Shown: positions 18,701 through 28,185, counted from the first letter of the stretch. The stretch: 64,000 bases of DNA from Caulobacter vibrioides (GCF_002310375.3 NZ_CP023315.3:2728001-2792000); one strand, 5' to 3'. Translations and numbers: made by a program. Notes: a model not told the origin generated them from the sequence alone.

Positions 18701-21004
18701 TCACTCCCGATTGGGCGGCAAAAGTTCGAAGCCGCCCACCAGACCGTCAACGCAGGAGTTGGCGACCCAGACGTCGAAAAGCCCCGGCTCGACGATCCAA
18801 TAGTCATTGTCGCCGACGAACATCAGGTTTTCCCGTTTGAGTTCGAACCGCACTTCATGCGCGGCGCCGGGGGGCAGAGCGACACGCTGGAAGCCTTTCA
18901 ACTCGCGCACCGGACGCGTGCGGCTGGCGACCCGATCGCGGATGTACAGCTGCACCACGTGTTCGCCGTGAACTTGCCCCGTGTTCTGAACCTTGGCGCT
19001 GATGCGCAGCGTCTCATCCCATCCCAGTCGGGTCGCGCTGAGCTTGAGGTCGGACAGTGCGAAACCGGCGTAGCCCAGCCCGAACCCGAAGGGATAGAGC
19101 GCATCGTTACGGATCGACCGCCAGCGCGCCTTGTATTCCTGGGCGTTTGGATCGGCGGGCGCCGGACGTCCGGTGGAGCGGCTGTTGTAGAAGAAGGGCT
19201 GTTGTCCGCTGTCGAGCGGGAAGCTGACCGGTAGTCGGCCGGACGGGTTGACCGTCCCGAACAGCACATCGGCCACCGCGTTACCCATCTCGCTGCCTAG
19301 GAACCAGGTCGCCACGATGGCGGGAGCATCCCGGACGACGCCTTCCAGGGCGATGGCTCGACCATGGCGCAACAGGACGACCACCGGTTTGCCCGTGGCG
19401 GCGATCGCCTCGGCCAGACGCTGCTGGACCGCGGGAATGCGAATGTCGGTGCGCGACTTGGCCTCGCCGGTCATGTCCTGGCTTTCGCCGACCGCCAGCA
19501 GGACGATATCGGCGGCCTGCGCGGCGGCGACCGCGCGCTCGAAGCCGCCGGCGATGGTGGTCTCGACTTCGCAGCCGCGCTCGACGATGAGGCTGGCGGG
19601 ATCCGCCATCTGGGCGCGCAGGCCAGTGGCGAGGTCCACGTTCAGCCTGCGATCGGCGAAGAAGCCGCCCCAGGCGCCCAGCACGTTGTCGCGGTCATCG
19701 GCGAACGGCCCGATCAAGGCCAGCCGCTTGCCCACCTTCGGCAGGGGCAGCAGGTTCTGGTCGTTCTTCAGCAGCACGATCGAGCGAGCGCCGGATTCGC
19801 GGCTGAGCGCGCGCATCGCGGGCGTGGCGGTGTGCTTGCGCTCGACCTCGGGATCCAGAGACCGATACGGGTTGTCGAAGAGGCCGATGGCCTCCTTCAA
19901 CGCCAGGACGCGCCGGACAGCCTGGTCCACGGCCTCGACGGGCACCGCGCCGGAAGCGACCAGTTCAGGCAGATAGCGGATGTAGAGACCGCTCTGCATG
20001 CTGATGTCGATGCCCGCCAGAAGGGCCAGTCGGGCGGCGTCGCGATCGTCGGCCGCATAGCCGTGCGCCACCAGCTCCTGGTCGGCGGTGTAGTCCGAGA
20101 TCACGACCCCCTTGAAGCCCCACTCCCCGCGCAGCACGTCGGTCAGCAAGCGACGATTGGCGGTGGCCGGAACGCCGTTGATGTCGTTGAAGGCCGACAT
20201 CGTCGTCATCGCCCCGGCGGCGAACGACGCCTGGAACGGCGGCAAGTGCGTCTCGCGCAGCGTCGCCTCGGACATCTCGACCGCGTTGTACTCCATGCCC
20301 GCCATCACCGCGCCATAGCCGGCGAAGTGCTTGGGCGTCGCCAGCATGCTGTCGTCAGCCTTCAGGTCACGTCCCTGGAAGCCTCGCACGCGGGCGGCGG
20401 CCATGACTTCGCCCAGATAGACGTCCTCGCCCGAGCCTTCGGCCACGCGCCCCCAGCGCTGATCGCGCGCCACGTCGACCATCGGCGCGAACGTCCAGTG
20501 AAGGCCCGACGCCGAGGCTTCGACCGCCGCCGCCCGCGCCGTCCGCTCGGCCAGGTGCGGATCGAAACTGGCCGCCTCGGCCAGCGAGATGGGGTAGACG
20601 GTCCGGAAGCCGTGAATGACGTCGGCGGCGAACAGCAGCGGGATCTTCAGGCGCGAACCTTCGACCGCCGCCTTCTGGGTCTCGAGCGCGGCCTGGGCGC
20701 CGACGCCGTTCATCAGCGTCCCGATCCGTCCCGCCTTGATCTCGGCCGTCAGCGTCTGGGCGTTGCGGATATTGACCAGCGGATTGATGTCGCCGATCGG
20801 CGGGCGGATCATGTCGGCGAAGCACGAAAGCTGGCCGGCCTTCTCCTCGAGGGTCATCTGGGCCAGCAGGGCCTCGATACGCCCCGAAGCCCGCGCGAAG
20901 GCCGGGGGCGCCGTCACGGCCAGACCCGCCAGCGCCCCTGCGCCAGACAGGAATCCGCGTCGGCTCGGCCCCACGGGGCCGCCGGTCTTCGTCTTCAAAA
21001 CCAT
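18701..21004 (-). CDS. bglX: Exported GH3 beta-glucosidase
   Basis: A 767-residue glycoside hydrolase family 3 enzyme that releases glucose from the non-reducing end of beta-glucosides. A twin-arginine signal (PSRRGFLSGAG, residues 13-23) sends it to the periplasm. GH3 signatures are KHFAGYGAV, the catalytic nucleophile Asp304 in VISDYTA, and the GH3 C-terminal domain followed by a fibronectin-III-like domain (TGQVHGEHVVQLYI). Length and domain order match BglX. ATG has a GGGGGA site. It lies 71 bp from the symporter gene; a sugar transporter nearby suggests a role in plant-polysaccharide use. Confidence 0.93.
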   Translation of the reverse strand: MVLKTKTGGPVGPSRRGFLSGAGALAGLAVTAPPAFARASGRIEALLAQMTLEEKAGQLSCFADMIRPPIGDINPLVNIRNAQTLTAEIKAGRIGTLMNGVGAQAALETQKAAVEGSRLKIPLLFAADVIHGFRTVYPISLAEAASFDPHLAERTARAAAVEASASGLHWTFAPMVDVARDQRWGRVAEGSGEDVYLGEVMAAARVRGFQGRDLKADDSMLATPKHFAGYGAVMAGMEYNAVEMSEATLRETHLPPFQASFAAGAMTTMSAFNDINGVPATANRRLLTDVLRGEWGFKGVVISDYTADQELVAHGYAADDRDAARLALLAGIDISMQSGLYIRYLPELVASGAVPVEAVDQAVRRVLALKEAIGLFDNPYRSLDPEVERKHTATPAMRALSRESGARSIVLLKNDQNLLPLPKVGKRLALIGPFADDRDNVLGAWGGFFADRRLNVDLATGLRAQMADPASLIVERGCEVETTIAGGFERAVAAAQAADIVLLAVGESQDMTGEAKSRTDIRIPAVQQRLAEAIAATGKPVVVLLRHGRAIALEGVVRDAPAIVATWFLGSEMGNAVADVLFGTVNPSGRLPVSFPLDSGQQPFFYNSRSTGRPAPADPNAQEYKARWRSIRNDALYPFGFGLGYAGFALSDLKLSATRLGWDETLRISAKVQNTGQVHGEHVVQLYIRDRVASRTRPVRELKGFQRVALPPGAAHEVRFELKRENLMFVGDNDYWIVEPGLFDVWVANSCVDGLVGGFELLPPNRE

Positions 21005-21075
21005 GGAATCCCCCGGCGACGCTTCACGAGGCGGGCAAACTCGCCGCTAAAGCGTCACCGTGCAACCGCGCTCGC

Positions 21076-22422
21076 CTATTCGGCCGCGTGGAGCACGGCG
21101 GCGGGCGACGCGCCTGGAGCGTTGTAGGCCTCAAGGTCGAGGATGCCCTCGCGCTTGGCCACCAGGGTCGGGACCAGCGCCTGCCCCGCGACGTTCACCG
21201 CCGTGCGGCCCATGTCCAGGATCGGGTCGATGGCCAGCAAAAGCCCCGCCCCTTCCAGCGGCAGGCCCAGGGTGGACAGGGTCAGGGTCAGCATCACCAT
21301 CGCGCCGGTCAGCCCCGCTGTCGCCGCCGAGCCGATCACCGACACGAAGACGATCAGCAGATAGTCTGACCAGACCAGATGCACCCCAAAGAACTGGGCG
21401 ACAAAGATCGCGGCGATGGCCGGATAGATGGCCGCGCAGCCGTCCATCTTGGTGGTCGCGCCCAGCGGCACGGCGAAGGCGGCGTAGGCGCGCGGTACGC
21501 CCAGACGCGTCTCGGTGATGGTTTCAGTCACCGGCAGTGTGCCGATGGACGAGCGCGACACAAAGGCCAGTTGGATCGCCGGCCAGGCGCCCTGGAAGAA
21601 GCGGATCGGGTTCAGGCCGTTCAGCGCCAGCAAGGCCGGATAGACGACCAGCAACACGAGGCCTAGCCCCGCATAGATGGCCACGGTGAACGCGCCCAAC
21701 TGCCCCAGGGTCGTCCAGCCGTACTGGGCGACGGCGTTGCCAAACAGACCCACCGTACCGATCGGCGTCAGGCGGATCACCCACCACAGCACCTTGCGCA
21801 CAATGGCCAGGGCCGAGGCGTTGAACTTCAGGAACGCTTCGCCCGCCTCGCCGACCTTGAGGGCTGCGACGCCGGTGACCAGCGAGATGACCACGATCTG
21901 CAGGACGTTGAACGACAGCGACGTACTGGCCGCCCCCGCGTCGGAGATCTTCGTCGAGGCGGCGATGCCCAGGATGTTCACGGGCACGAGACCCGTCAGG
22001 AAATCTAGCCACGAGCCATGCGTCTTGGGCGCCTTGGCGGCGGCGGCGTCGAGGCTGGCGTGCAGACCAGGCTGGAGGACGAGGCCCAAGGCGATCCCGA
22101 TCAGCACCGAGATCAGGGCCGTGACCGCGAACCAGAACAGCGTCCGCCACACCAGGCGCGCGGCGTTCTGCATCTGGGCGATGTTGGCGATGCTGGCGAC
22201 GATCGCGGTGAACACCAGCGGCGGGACCAGGACCCGCAACAGCTGGATGAAGATCTGCCCCACCTGACGCAGGGTCTCCGCCAAGGCGTAGCCGCCCTGC
22301 CCTTCGGCCGGCCCCCAGTAGCGAGCCAGCAGCCCCAGGCCCAAGCCCGCGACCATGGCGATCAGGACCTGGGCCCCGAACCCGCTGATGAAGCGGCTGC
22401 TCTTGGTCTGCGTGGCGGCCAT
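21076..22422 (-). CDS. Dicarboxylate/amino acid:cation symporter (DAACS family)
   Basis: A 448-residue inner-membrane transporter with about eight membrane helices and two re-entrant loops. Family signatures are the Ser-rich loop FVSRSSIGTLPVTE and the TM7/HP2 segment GATTKMDGCAAIYP. This resembles the sodium-coupled glutamate/C4-dicarboxylate carriers, but the substrate cannot be fixed. ATG at 22422 is chosen because a GAGGA site lies 6 nt upstream; an in-frame extension of 46 residues lacks family similarity. Its 5' flank holds the terminator of the convergent-order MFS gene upstream. Confidence 0.9.
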   Translation of the reverse strand: MAATQTKSSRFISGFGAQVLIAMVAGLGLGLLARYWGPAEGQGGYALAETLRQVGQIFIQLLRVLVPPLVFTAIVASIANIAQMQNAARLVWRTLFWFAVTALISVLIGIALGLVLQPGLHASLDAAAAKAPKTHGSWLDFLTGLVPVNILGIAASTKISDAGAASTSLSFNVLQIVVISLVTGVAALKVGEAGEAFLKFNASALAIVRKVLWWVIRLTPIGTVGLFGNAVAQYGWTTLGQLGAFTVAIYAGLGLVLLVVYPALLALNGLNPIRFFQGAWPAIQLAFVSRSSIGTLPVTETITETRLGVPRAYAAFAVPLGATTKMDGCAAIYPAIAAIFVAQFFGVHLVWSDYLLIVFVSVIGSAATAGLTGAMVMLTLTLSTLGLPLEGAGLLLAIDPILDMGRTAVNVAGQALVPTLVAKREGILDLEAYNAPGASPAAVLHAAE

Positions 22423-22575
22423 GACATTCCTCGACAATCGTATCGCCGTGCAATGTCGTGCCGCGTGATGGGAATTACGAGCGAGGTTTTTCCCAGGGCG
22501 CCCCCAGGAAATCTGAAGCGCCTGAAAGCGTGGCGCTCTCGACGTTGGCGCCCCGCACATCGCCTCAAAAAAGAA

Positions 22576-22600
22576 CCCCGGGAGGACGAACCTCCCGGGG
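22576..22600 (-). terminator. Rho-independent terminator of the sugar MFS gene
   Basis: Perfect 10-bp stem (22576-22585 with 22591-22600), 5-nt loop, followed on the minus strand by TTCTTTTTTG. It lies 30 bp past the MFS stop codon. Confidence 0.9.
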
Positions 22601-22629
22601 GCGCTTGCAGGGCAGTCTCAGGCGAAGGG

Positions 22630-23985
22630 CTAGTGGCCGCTGGCCACGCCCTCCTGGATCTCGTGGGTCGGGGCCTTCTTGGCGACCAGGGCGAACCACA
22701 GGACGTAGACGTAGCAGACCAGCGGGGCCGCAAAGCCCATGGCCATCGAACCGGTCATCTCTTCGATCTTGGCGAAGGCCAACGGCAGGAAGGCGCCGCC
22801 GACGATGGCCATGCAAAGCAGGCCAGAGGTCGCCGAGGTCGGCGCCGACGAGCGCTGCAGGGTCAGGGTGAAGATCGTCGGGAACATGATCGAGTTGAAC
22901 AGGCCGATCAGCAGCGCCGCAAAGGCCGGGATCAGGCCCGAGGTCACCGGGGCCGAGGCCAGCAGCAGGTTCACCGTGCCGGCGTGGGCCGAAGGCGTCA
23001 TGTCCTTGGTCAGGATCACGACCAGGCACAGGCCGATCGCGCCCACGGCCACGATGGCCAGCATGACGTAGTCCTTGATGGTCTTCAGCAGGGCCGAGCC
23101 GGCGAAGCGGCCGATCATGGCGAAGACCATGTAGAAGGTCGTGAGCTTGCCCGCTTGCTCCGCAGAGATGTCGAGGATGTGCGACTGCTCAAGGAACAGC
23201 AGCAGGTGCAGCGAGATCGCCACCTCGGCGCCGACATAGAGGAAGATGCCGATCGCGCCGAGGTTCGCCCACTTGGACGTCAGGGCGGTGAACGGATTGA
23301 CCAGTTGGCCGGTCTTGGGGGCGGCGTCGGTGATCTTCTGGCGGACCATGAAGATCAGCAGTATGAACAGCGCCAGACCCAGGCCGATGGCCAGATAGAC
23401 GTTGCTGACAAAGCCCAGCGCCTGCTCGCGCATGGCGTCGGTGATCACGACGTCCTTCTCGAAGATCTCGCCCTTGAGCAGGAAGTTCGCGCCGAACCAC
23501 AGGCCGCAGGCCGCGCCCAGCGAGTTGAAGGCCTGCGACAGGTTCAGGCGGAACGAGGATTCCTCGGGCTTGCCCATCGAGGCGATCAGCGGGTTGGCCG
23601 CGACCTGCAGCAGCGTGACGCCCGAAGCCATCACGAACAGGCCCACCAGGAAGACGCCGAAAGTGTGCAGCTTGGCCGCGGCGATGGCGATGAAGCAGCC
23701 GGCGACGATGCCGCCCAGGCCCACCATCACCGAGCGGGCGTAGCCCAGCTTGGACAGGAACGCCGCCGACGGCAGCGACATGATCCCGTAGGCGATGAAG
23801 AAGGCGAAGCCCGTCAGGCTGGCCTCGACCGGCGTCAGGGTGAAGACCGTCTTCATAGTCTTCAGCAGCGGGTCGAGCAGGTTGGTGACCAGCGCCCAGA
23901 TGAAGAACAGGCAGGTCACGTAGACGACGGCGAGTTTGACGCCCCCGCCCTTGGTCGTGGATTTCGCGATCGCGGAGTCGGTCAT
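22630..23985 (-). CDS. Sugar:H+ symporter, MFS (FucP/GluP-like)
   Basis: A 451-residue protein with twelve predicted membrane helices, similar to the L-fucose / glucose-galactose permease subfamily. Recognised segments are FFIWALVTNLLDPLLKTMK, QVAANPLIASMG, SSFRLNLSQAFNSLG and, in the second half, NSIMFPTIFTLTL. It would import a monosaccharide across the inner membrane. A perfect LacI-type palindrome lies 108 bp upstream of the start, so sugar-induced derepression is likely. A strong terminator follows. Which sugar is carried is unknown. Confidence 0.9.
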   Translation of the reverse strand: MTDSAIAKSTTKGGGVKLAVVYVTCLFFIWALVTNLLDPLLKTMKTVFTLTPVEASLTGFAFFIAYGIMSLPSAAFLSKLGYARSVMVGLGGIVAGCFIAIAAAKLHTFGVFLVGLFVMASGVTLLQVAANPLIASMGKPEESSFRLNLSQAFNSLGAACGLWFGANFLLKGEIFEKDVVITDAMREQALGFVSNVYLAIGLGLALFILLIFMVRQKITDAAPKTGQLVNPFTALTSKWANLGAIGIFLYVGAEVAISLHLLLFLEQSHILDISAEQAGKLTTFYMVFAMIGRFAGSALLKTIKDYVMLAIVAVGAIGLCLVVILTKDMTPSAHAGTVNLLLASAPVTSGLIPAFAALLIGLFNSIMFPTIFTLTLQRSSAPTSATSGLLCMAIVGGAFLPLAFAKIEEMTGSMAMGFAAPLVCYVYVLWFALVAKKAPTHEIQEGVASGH

Positions 23986-24092
23986 TGGCCGACACCTCCG
24001 AGGTCGAACGTCAGGAACGCAATCACTGCACCACTCCCTAGTGACGATGTGTCAAATCCGTCTTCGCGCGGATGCCGCATTCACCGGAAACG

Positions 24093-24106
24093 TGACAACG
24101 TTGTCA
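24093..24106. promoter_or_regulatory. LacI-family-type operator upstream of the sugar transporter
   Basis: Perfect 14-bp palindrome TGACAACGTTGTCA with the central CG typical of LacI/GalR operators. The same 14 bp, plus flanking CG and A, recur at 43241-43254. No regulator gene of this family is in the window. Confidence 0.7.
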
Positions 24107-24195
24107 ACCATATGTGTGATTTTTCGATGTTTTCGAGCGCCGCCTACGGAACTTCCGCGGCCCGTTTGGCTTGTTCAAGCGAACGGGAAATCACC

Positions 24196-24363
24196 ATGTC
24201 GGTCCTGGCGATCCTAACGATTTCGAGCCTTTTTGGTCTGGCGGCGATTGTCGTGCTGGCCGACGCCTTCGTGCATTTCGTCTGCTGGGGCGCAAGCCTC
24301 CTGGAGGCTCCCCGCGCAACCGTCGAGCCGGCTCAGGCGCCCCGACACGGAATCACCGCGTAG
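24196..24363 (+). CDS. Small single-span membrane protein, unknown
   Basis: A 55-residue ORF with ATG preceded by a GGGA site. Residues about 4-34 are strongly hydrophobic (LAILTISSLFGLAAIVVLA), followed by a short polar tail. It lies alone on the plus strand between two minus-strand genes and its 3' end overlaps the converging membrane-protein gene by 31 bp. Upstream sequence is unusually AT-rich for this genome. No family is recognised, and it may be a chance ORF. Confidence 0.45.
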   Translation: MSVLAILTISSLFGLAAIVVLADAFVHFVCWGASLLEAPRATVEPAQAPRHGITA

Positions 24364-26249
24364 CGACGCGCGGTCATCCAGCGACGGCCCGCCGCGTCCG
24401 TCAGATCCTCGGCATAGGCCGCCTTGGGGGACCACGTCCGCGCCCCAAGACGAGGGTCCAGAGCCCCCTCCCCGTCCCAGAGCGGCGACACGATCCACGC
24501 CGGCGCGTCGGAGGCCGCGCAGAAGGCTAGGACCTTTTCCAGCCTGGGCGTCGGCGGCTTGAGCGCGTCCATCATCAGCGGGCGGATCCAGTCGCGTCCC
24601 GCAAGGCCGGCGGCCTCGACCCGCGCCACCCGATCATGCAGCGCCATCGCCAGCGGACGCGAAAACACCACCCCCGCGCTCTGAACCTTGCTGATCCAGC
24701 TGGGCCGGCCGGCGACAATCCACGGCTCGACATCGCCCGCCAGCCAGAGAACCTCGCCCGGTCTGGCGGAGATCAGCGAGACCAAGGCGGGATCACGGCC
24801 GATGTCACGCTGGCGGATATAGGCCGATCGGTCGTCCCAGAGCAGGGCCGCCAACAGCCCGACCAGCAGCAGACCGCCAAGCCGCAAGGACCGGCTGGGC
24901 GCTGGCCATGACCTCGCCATCCAGAGACCAACTGCGCCTGCGATCAGCAGGGCCGGCAGGTCGCTGGCCCAGACCAGGCCCTGACTGAAGGGCCAGACTT
25001 CCGGCAGACGGGCCAGGGTTTCGCGCAAAGCGTAGCTTCGCAGCGCCCCGTAGCCCACCAGCGCCGCAGCGAGAACACCGACCGCGACCGCGCCATAAAG
25101 TCTGGGCCGCGACAGTCGGGCCCGATCGCCCAGCAGCAGGAACGCCAGGCCGACCGGCGCGGCCAGCAGCCCAAGATCGCCGATGCCCCGAACCATCCAG
25201 GCCATGCCCAGAAACGCCAGGCCGATCAGGCCCATCGCGCCCTTCTTGGGGGCCTCGACGCAGACCAGAGCCAGACCGATCGTGGCCAGCACCGCCAACG
25301 GCTGCAGCGTGCGCCAGGTCTGGGCCTGTAGGAAGAGCAGCAGCGACAGGTGGTCGGCCAGCAATGCGCTCGCCGCCACCCCCGCCAGTCCGGCCGCCAG
25401 CGCGCCCAGCGCCAGCCGGCGGGGCGCGCCCGTCAGCAGGGACGCGGCCGCGGCGAGCGTACAGGCCTGTACGGTCAGGCGCCCCCAGGTCTCGGCCGAC
25501 CAAAGCGATGGAAACAGGATCGGACTGCGGGTCTCGACGATCGCTCGCCAGGCGGGGTCCATGACCGTGACGATACGGTCAGCCAGGGGCAGACGCAGAA
25601 CGCCCGCGATCACCGCGACGCCCAGCGCCACAAGGCCCGCCCAGAGCCAGCGACGATCTTCCAGACCGATCGCCAGCCCTATGGCGGCGGCCGCGCACAG
25701 GCCCATGATCGGATGAAACAGCATGCCCAGGGCGCAAGCGCTCAAGGCCAGGATACGCCGCCCCGACAGATAGCTGGCCATGCCCAAGAGGCCCGCCGCC
25801 TCGGCCAGTCCGCGCGGGGTGGCGTAGGGCTCGCCAAAGCCGATGACGTTCATTGCGCCATAGAGCGGCGGCAGGATCGCGGCGAAGACCAGGGCGGCCC
25901 AGCGTTCGCCTGGGGGACGATCGGCGAGCAGCCGCTCGATCAACAGCGCCAGGGCCGCGAACCACAGCAGGAGCGTGACGACGACGATCGCCAGGGTCGC
26001 CCCGGAGACGCCCAGCACCGCGATCAGCCGCGCCAACAGAGGCGTGTAGAGACTGAAGCCGAACTGGCCGTCGTGAACGAAGATCAGGTCGCGCCCGACC
26101 CCACCGGGGTCCAGCTTGGCCATGGCGTCGCCGACATAGAGGCGACCGTCGTGGTGGACGCCCGGAAACGGACGGCTGAGCAGGAACAGGCCGAACGCCG
26201 CCAGCCAGCCAAGCCAGCGGCTGTCAGCGAAACGTCCTAGTCCGTTCAC
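24333..26249 (-). CDS. Polytopic membrane protein, glycosyltransferase-C-like
   Basis: A 638-residue protein with a dozen or so hydrophobic helices, a periplasmic-type loop after the first helix (FPGVHHDGRLYVGDAMAKL), and a soluble C-terminal part. The layout resembles GT-C-type or polyprenyl-phosphate-sugar-using membrane enzymes, but no family motif is certain. The GTG start overlaps the GtrA stop (GTGA); the longer open frame upstream runs inside gtrA and is rejected. As the last gene of a three-gene overlapping unit with GtrA and an FAD oxidoreductase, it may use a lipid-linked sugar flipped by GtrA (inference). Confidence 0.75.
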   Translation of the reverse strand: MNGLGRFADSRWLGWLAAFGLFLLSRPFPGVHHDGRLYVGDAMAKLDPGGVGRDLIFVHDGQFGFSLYTPLLARLIAVLGVSGATLAIVVVTLLLWFAALALLIERLLADRPPGERWAALVFAAILPPLYGAMNVIGFGEPYATPRGLAEAAGLLGMASYLSGRRILALSACALGMLFHPIMGLCAAAAIGLAIGLEDRRWLWAGLVALGVAVIAGVLRLPLADRIVTVMDPAWRAIVETRSPILFPSLWSAETWGRLTVQACTLAAAASLLTGAPRRLALGALAAGLAGVAASALLADHLSLLLFLQAQTWRTLQPLAVLATIGLALVCVEAPKKGAMGLIGLAFLGMAWMVRGIGDLGLLAAPVGLAFLLLGDRARLSRPRLYGAVAVGVLAAALVGYGALRSYALRETLARLPEVWPFSQGLVWASDLPALLIAGAVGLWMARSWPAPSRSLRLGGLLLVGLLAALLWDDRSAYIRQRDIGRDPALVSLISARPGEVLWLAGDVEPWIVAGRPSWISKVQSAGVVFSRPLAMALHDRVARVEAAGLAGRDWIRPLMMDALKPPTPRLEKVLAFCAASDAPAWIVSPLWDGEGALDPRLGARTWSPKAAYAEDLTDAAGRRWMTARRYAVIPCRGA

Positions 26250-26689
26250 GACCCGGCGATGTCGGCGCGCGGCGCTCGGAACAGCAGCGCCCGGCGGACG
26301 GTGAAGTTGAACAGGAAGACCAGGCAAGCCGTGGGGCCCTTGGCCGACGCCGGCGCCATCCCGAAGGCCTCGACGCAGACGATCATCAGCCCTTGCGTCA
26401 GCAGCAGACCCGCCAGGCCCACGCCCAGGAAGCCGGTGAACTCACGCCAGCGATCGGCGATCGGACGGTGCGCGAAGACGACGCGGATCGACAGGACGTA
26501 GGCCACGCCGATGCCGAAGGAGAAACCAACGCCCGACGCCACCAGATAGTCGACGCCCATCCAGGTCAGCAGAACCAGAAGCCCCCAGTCGACCGCCAGC
26601 GCCGCAGCGCTGACCAGCCCATAGAGGATCAGCTCCCGAAAGCCCTCCGGCAGGAGGCGCCAGATCGGTCCGGCCAGGGTGAAGATCAT
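26246..26689 (-). CDS. GtrA family membrane protein
   Basis: A 147-residue protein with four membrane helices and the GtrA pattern (ELILYGLVSAAALAVDWGLL; FLFNFTVRRALLF). GtrA proteins are thought to flip polyprenyl-phosphate-linked sugars across the inner membrane. ATG overlaps the stop of the upstream FAD oxidoreductase (ATGA), and its own stop overlaps the next start, so the three are translationally coupled. Confidence 0.88.
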   Translation of the reverse strand: MIFTLAGPIWRLLPEGFRELILYGLVSAAALAVDWGLLVLLTWMGVDYLVASGVGFSFGIGVAYVLSIRVVFAHRPIADRWREFTGFLGVGLAGLLLTQGLMIVCVEAFGMAPASAKGPTACLVFLFNFTVRRALLFRAPRADIAGS

Positions 26690-28185
26690 GCGGCCACCTT
26701 GGTCGGCACGGCGCGCTCGCTGCGCAAGGCCTCACGGGCGCCGGAGACGCCGGCCTCGCCGTATTCGGCGTCCTCGTTGACCTCCCATACGTCGTGGATG
26801 ATTTCGCCGGCGATGATGTTCTCGGCCGTCAGCAGGCCGGTCATCATGGCGTGGTCCTGGTTGTTGTACTTGTGCATGCCGTTGCGCCCCACCAGGTGCA
26901 GGCCCGGGAAGTGCATCTTCAGGTCCAGCCGGACCATCTTCACGTGCTCGGCGTAGGCGTCGTCATAGACGGGATAGGCCTTGTGCTGGCGCACCACGCA
27001 GGCGTCGTAGACGTCCGCCGGCTCCATCAAGCCGATCTTGCCGATCTCGCGCTTGGCCTGGGTGATCAGGTCCTCGTCCGAGGTCGTCCAGAGGCCGTCG
27101 CCCTCGAAGCAGAAATATTCCAGCCCCAGGCACGTCGAGACGCCGTCCGGGATCATCTCCGGCGACCACGAGCGGAAGTTCTGCACGCGGCCGACCTTCA
27201 CCGACGGGTCGTGGATGTAGATCCAGTTGTCCGGCAGCTCCTTTTGCGGCTTGCCGATCAGCACCACGGTGATGAAGTCGCGGTACATCAGCTCGCCGGC
27301 GTGGAAGACGCTGATCGGGGTCGGGCTGATCGACTGCATCAGCTCGCGGATCGGCGCGGACGAGACGACCTGATCGGCGGTGTAGATCTCGGTCTTGCCG
27401 TCGGCGCAGGTGACCGCGACGGTCCAGATCTTGGCCATCTTGTCGTAGTGCAGGCCGTCGACCTTGCGGCCCATGCGGACGTCGCCGCCCAGGGCCATGA
27501 TCTTGTCGGCGCAGGCCTCCCACATCATGCCGGGGCCCTTGCGGGGATAGCGGAAGCTCTCGATCAGGGTCTTGGGTCCGCCCTCGGCCGCCTTGCCGCG
27601 CAGGCCGAGCGAGCGCTTGACGCCGTCGATGATCGCCGCGCCCAGGTCCAGGCCCTTGATCCGCTGGCTGGCCCAGTCGGCCGAGATCTCATCGCAGCTC
27701 ATGCCCCACACCTTCTCGGTGTAGGTCTTGAAGAAGATCGAGAACAGCTTCTCGCCGAACTGGTTGCGCACCCACTGGTGGAAGGTGGTCGGGGCCGCGA
27801 TCGGGTTCAGCTTGGCCCAGCCGAACGAGGCCATGCACTTGGCGGCCGTCCATACGCCCAGGTTGGCCAGGGCCTCGAAGGCCTTCAGCGGATAGGCGTA
27901 GAACTTCTCGCGGTAATAGATGCGCGACAGGCGCGGCCGGTCGATGAAATCGTCGGGCAGAATCTCGTTCCAGAGGTCGACGATTTCCTTGCTCTTCGAG
28001 AAGAACCGGTGACCGCCGATGTCGAACTTGAAGCCCTTGTAGTCGACGGTCCGACTGATGCCGCCGACATAGGTCGCGTCCATCTCCAGCACGGTCACGC
28101 CGCGCCCGGCCTTGGCCAGGGTATAGGCGGTGGTCAGGCCGGCCGGACCGGCCCCGATCACCAGGGTTTCCACGTGCTGGCCCAT
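26686..28185 (-). CDS. FAD-dependent oxidoreductase (amine-oxidase / UDP-galactopyranose-mutase-like fold)
   Basis: A 499-residue cytoplasmic flavoprotein. The Rossmann motif is VIGAGPAGLTTAYTLAKAG (GxGxxG at residues 11-16), followed by GGISRTVDYKGFKFDIGGHRFF, typical of NAD(P)-binding Rossmann proteins related to protoporphyrinogen oxidase and UDP-galactopyranose mutase. The C-terminal FAD-binding segment is GLHLVGRNGMHKYNNQDHAMM. Such proteins often sit in polysaccharide loci next to GtrA-like genes, as here. The exact substrate is unknown; a sugar-nucleotide or polyprenyl-linked reaction is inferred from neighbours. Confidence 0.88.
   Translation of the reverse strand: MGQHVETLVIGAGPAGLTTAYTLAKAGRGVTVLEMDATYVGGISRTVDYKGFKFDIGGHRFFSKSKEIVDLWNEILPDDFIDRPRLSRIYYREKFYAYPLKAFEALANLGVWTAAKCMASFGWAKLNPIAAPTTFHQWVRNQFGEKLFSIFFKTYTEKVWGMSCDEISADWASQRIKGLDLGAAIIDGVKRSLGLRGKAAEGGPKTLIESFRYPRKGPGMMWEACADKIMALGGDVRMGRKVDGLHYDKMAKIWTVAVTCADGKTEIYTADQVVSSAPIRELMQSISPTPISVFHAGELMYRDFITVVLIGKPQKELPDNWIYIHDPSVKVGRVQNFRSWSPEMIPDGVSTCLGLEYFCFEGDGLWTTSDEDLITQAKREIGKIGLMEPADVYDACVVRQHKAYPVYDDAYAEHVKMVRLDLKMHFPGLHLVGRNGMHKYNNQDHAMMTGLLTAENIIAGEIIHDVWEVNEDAEYGEAGVSGAREALRSERAVPTKVAA

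Noticed and set aside
22018..24363. Long plus-strand open frame of 781 codons opposite the symporter and MFS genes
   Set aside because: The product is Gln/Arg/Gly/Asp-rich shadow coding typical of high-GC antisense frames. Only the last 55 codons, with their own start and ribosome site, are kept as a candidate small protein.
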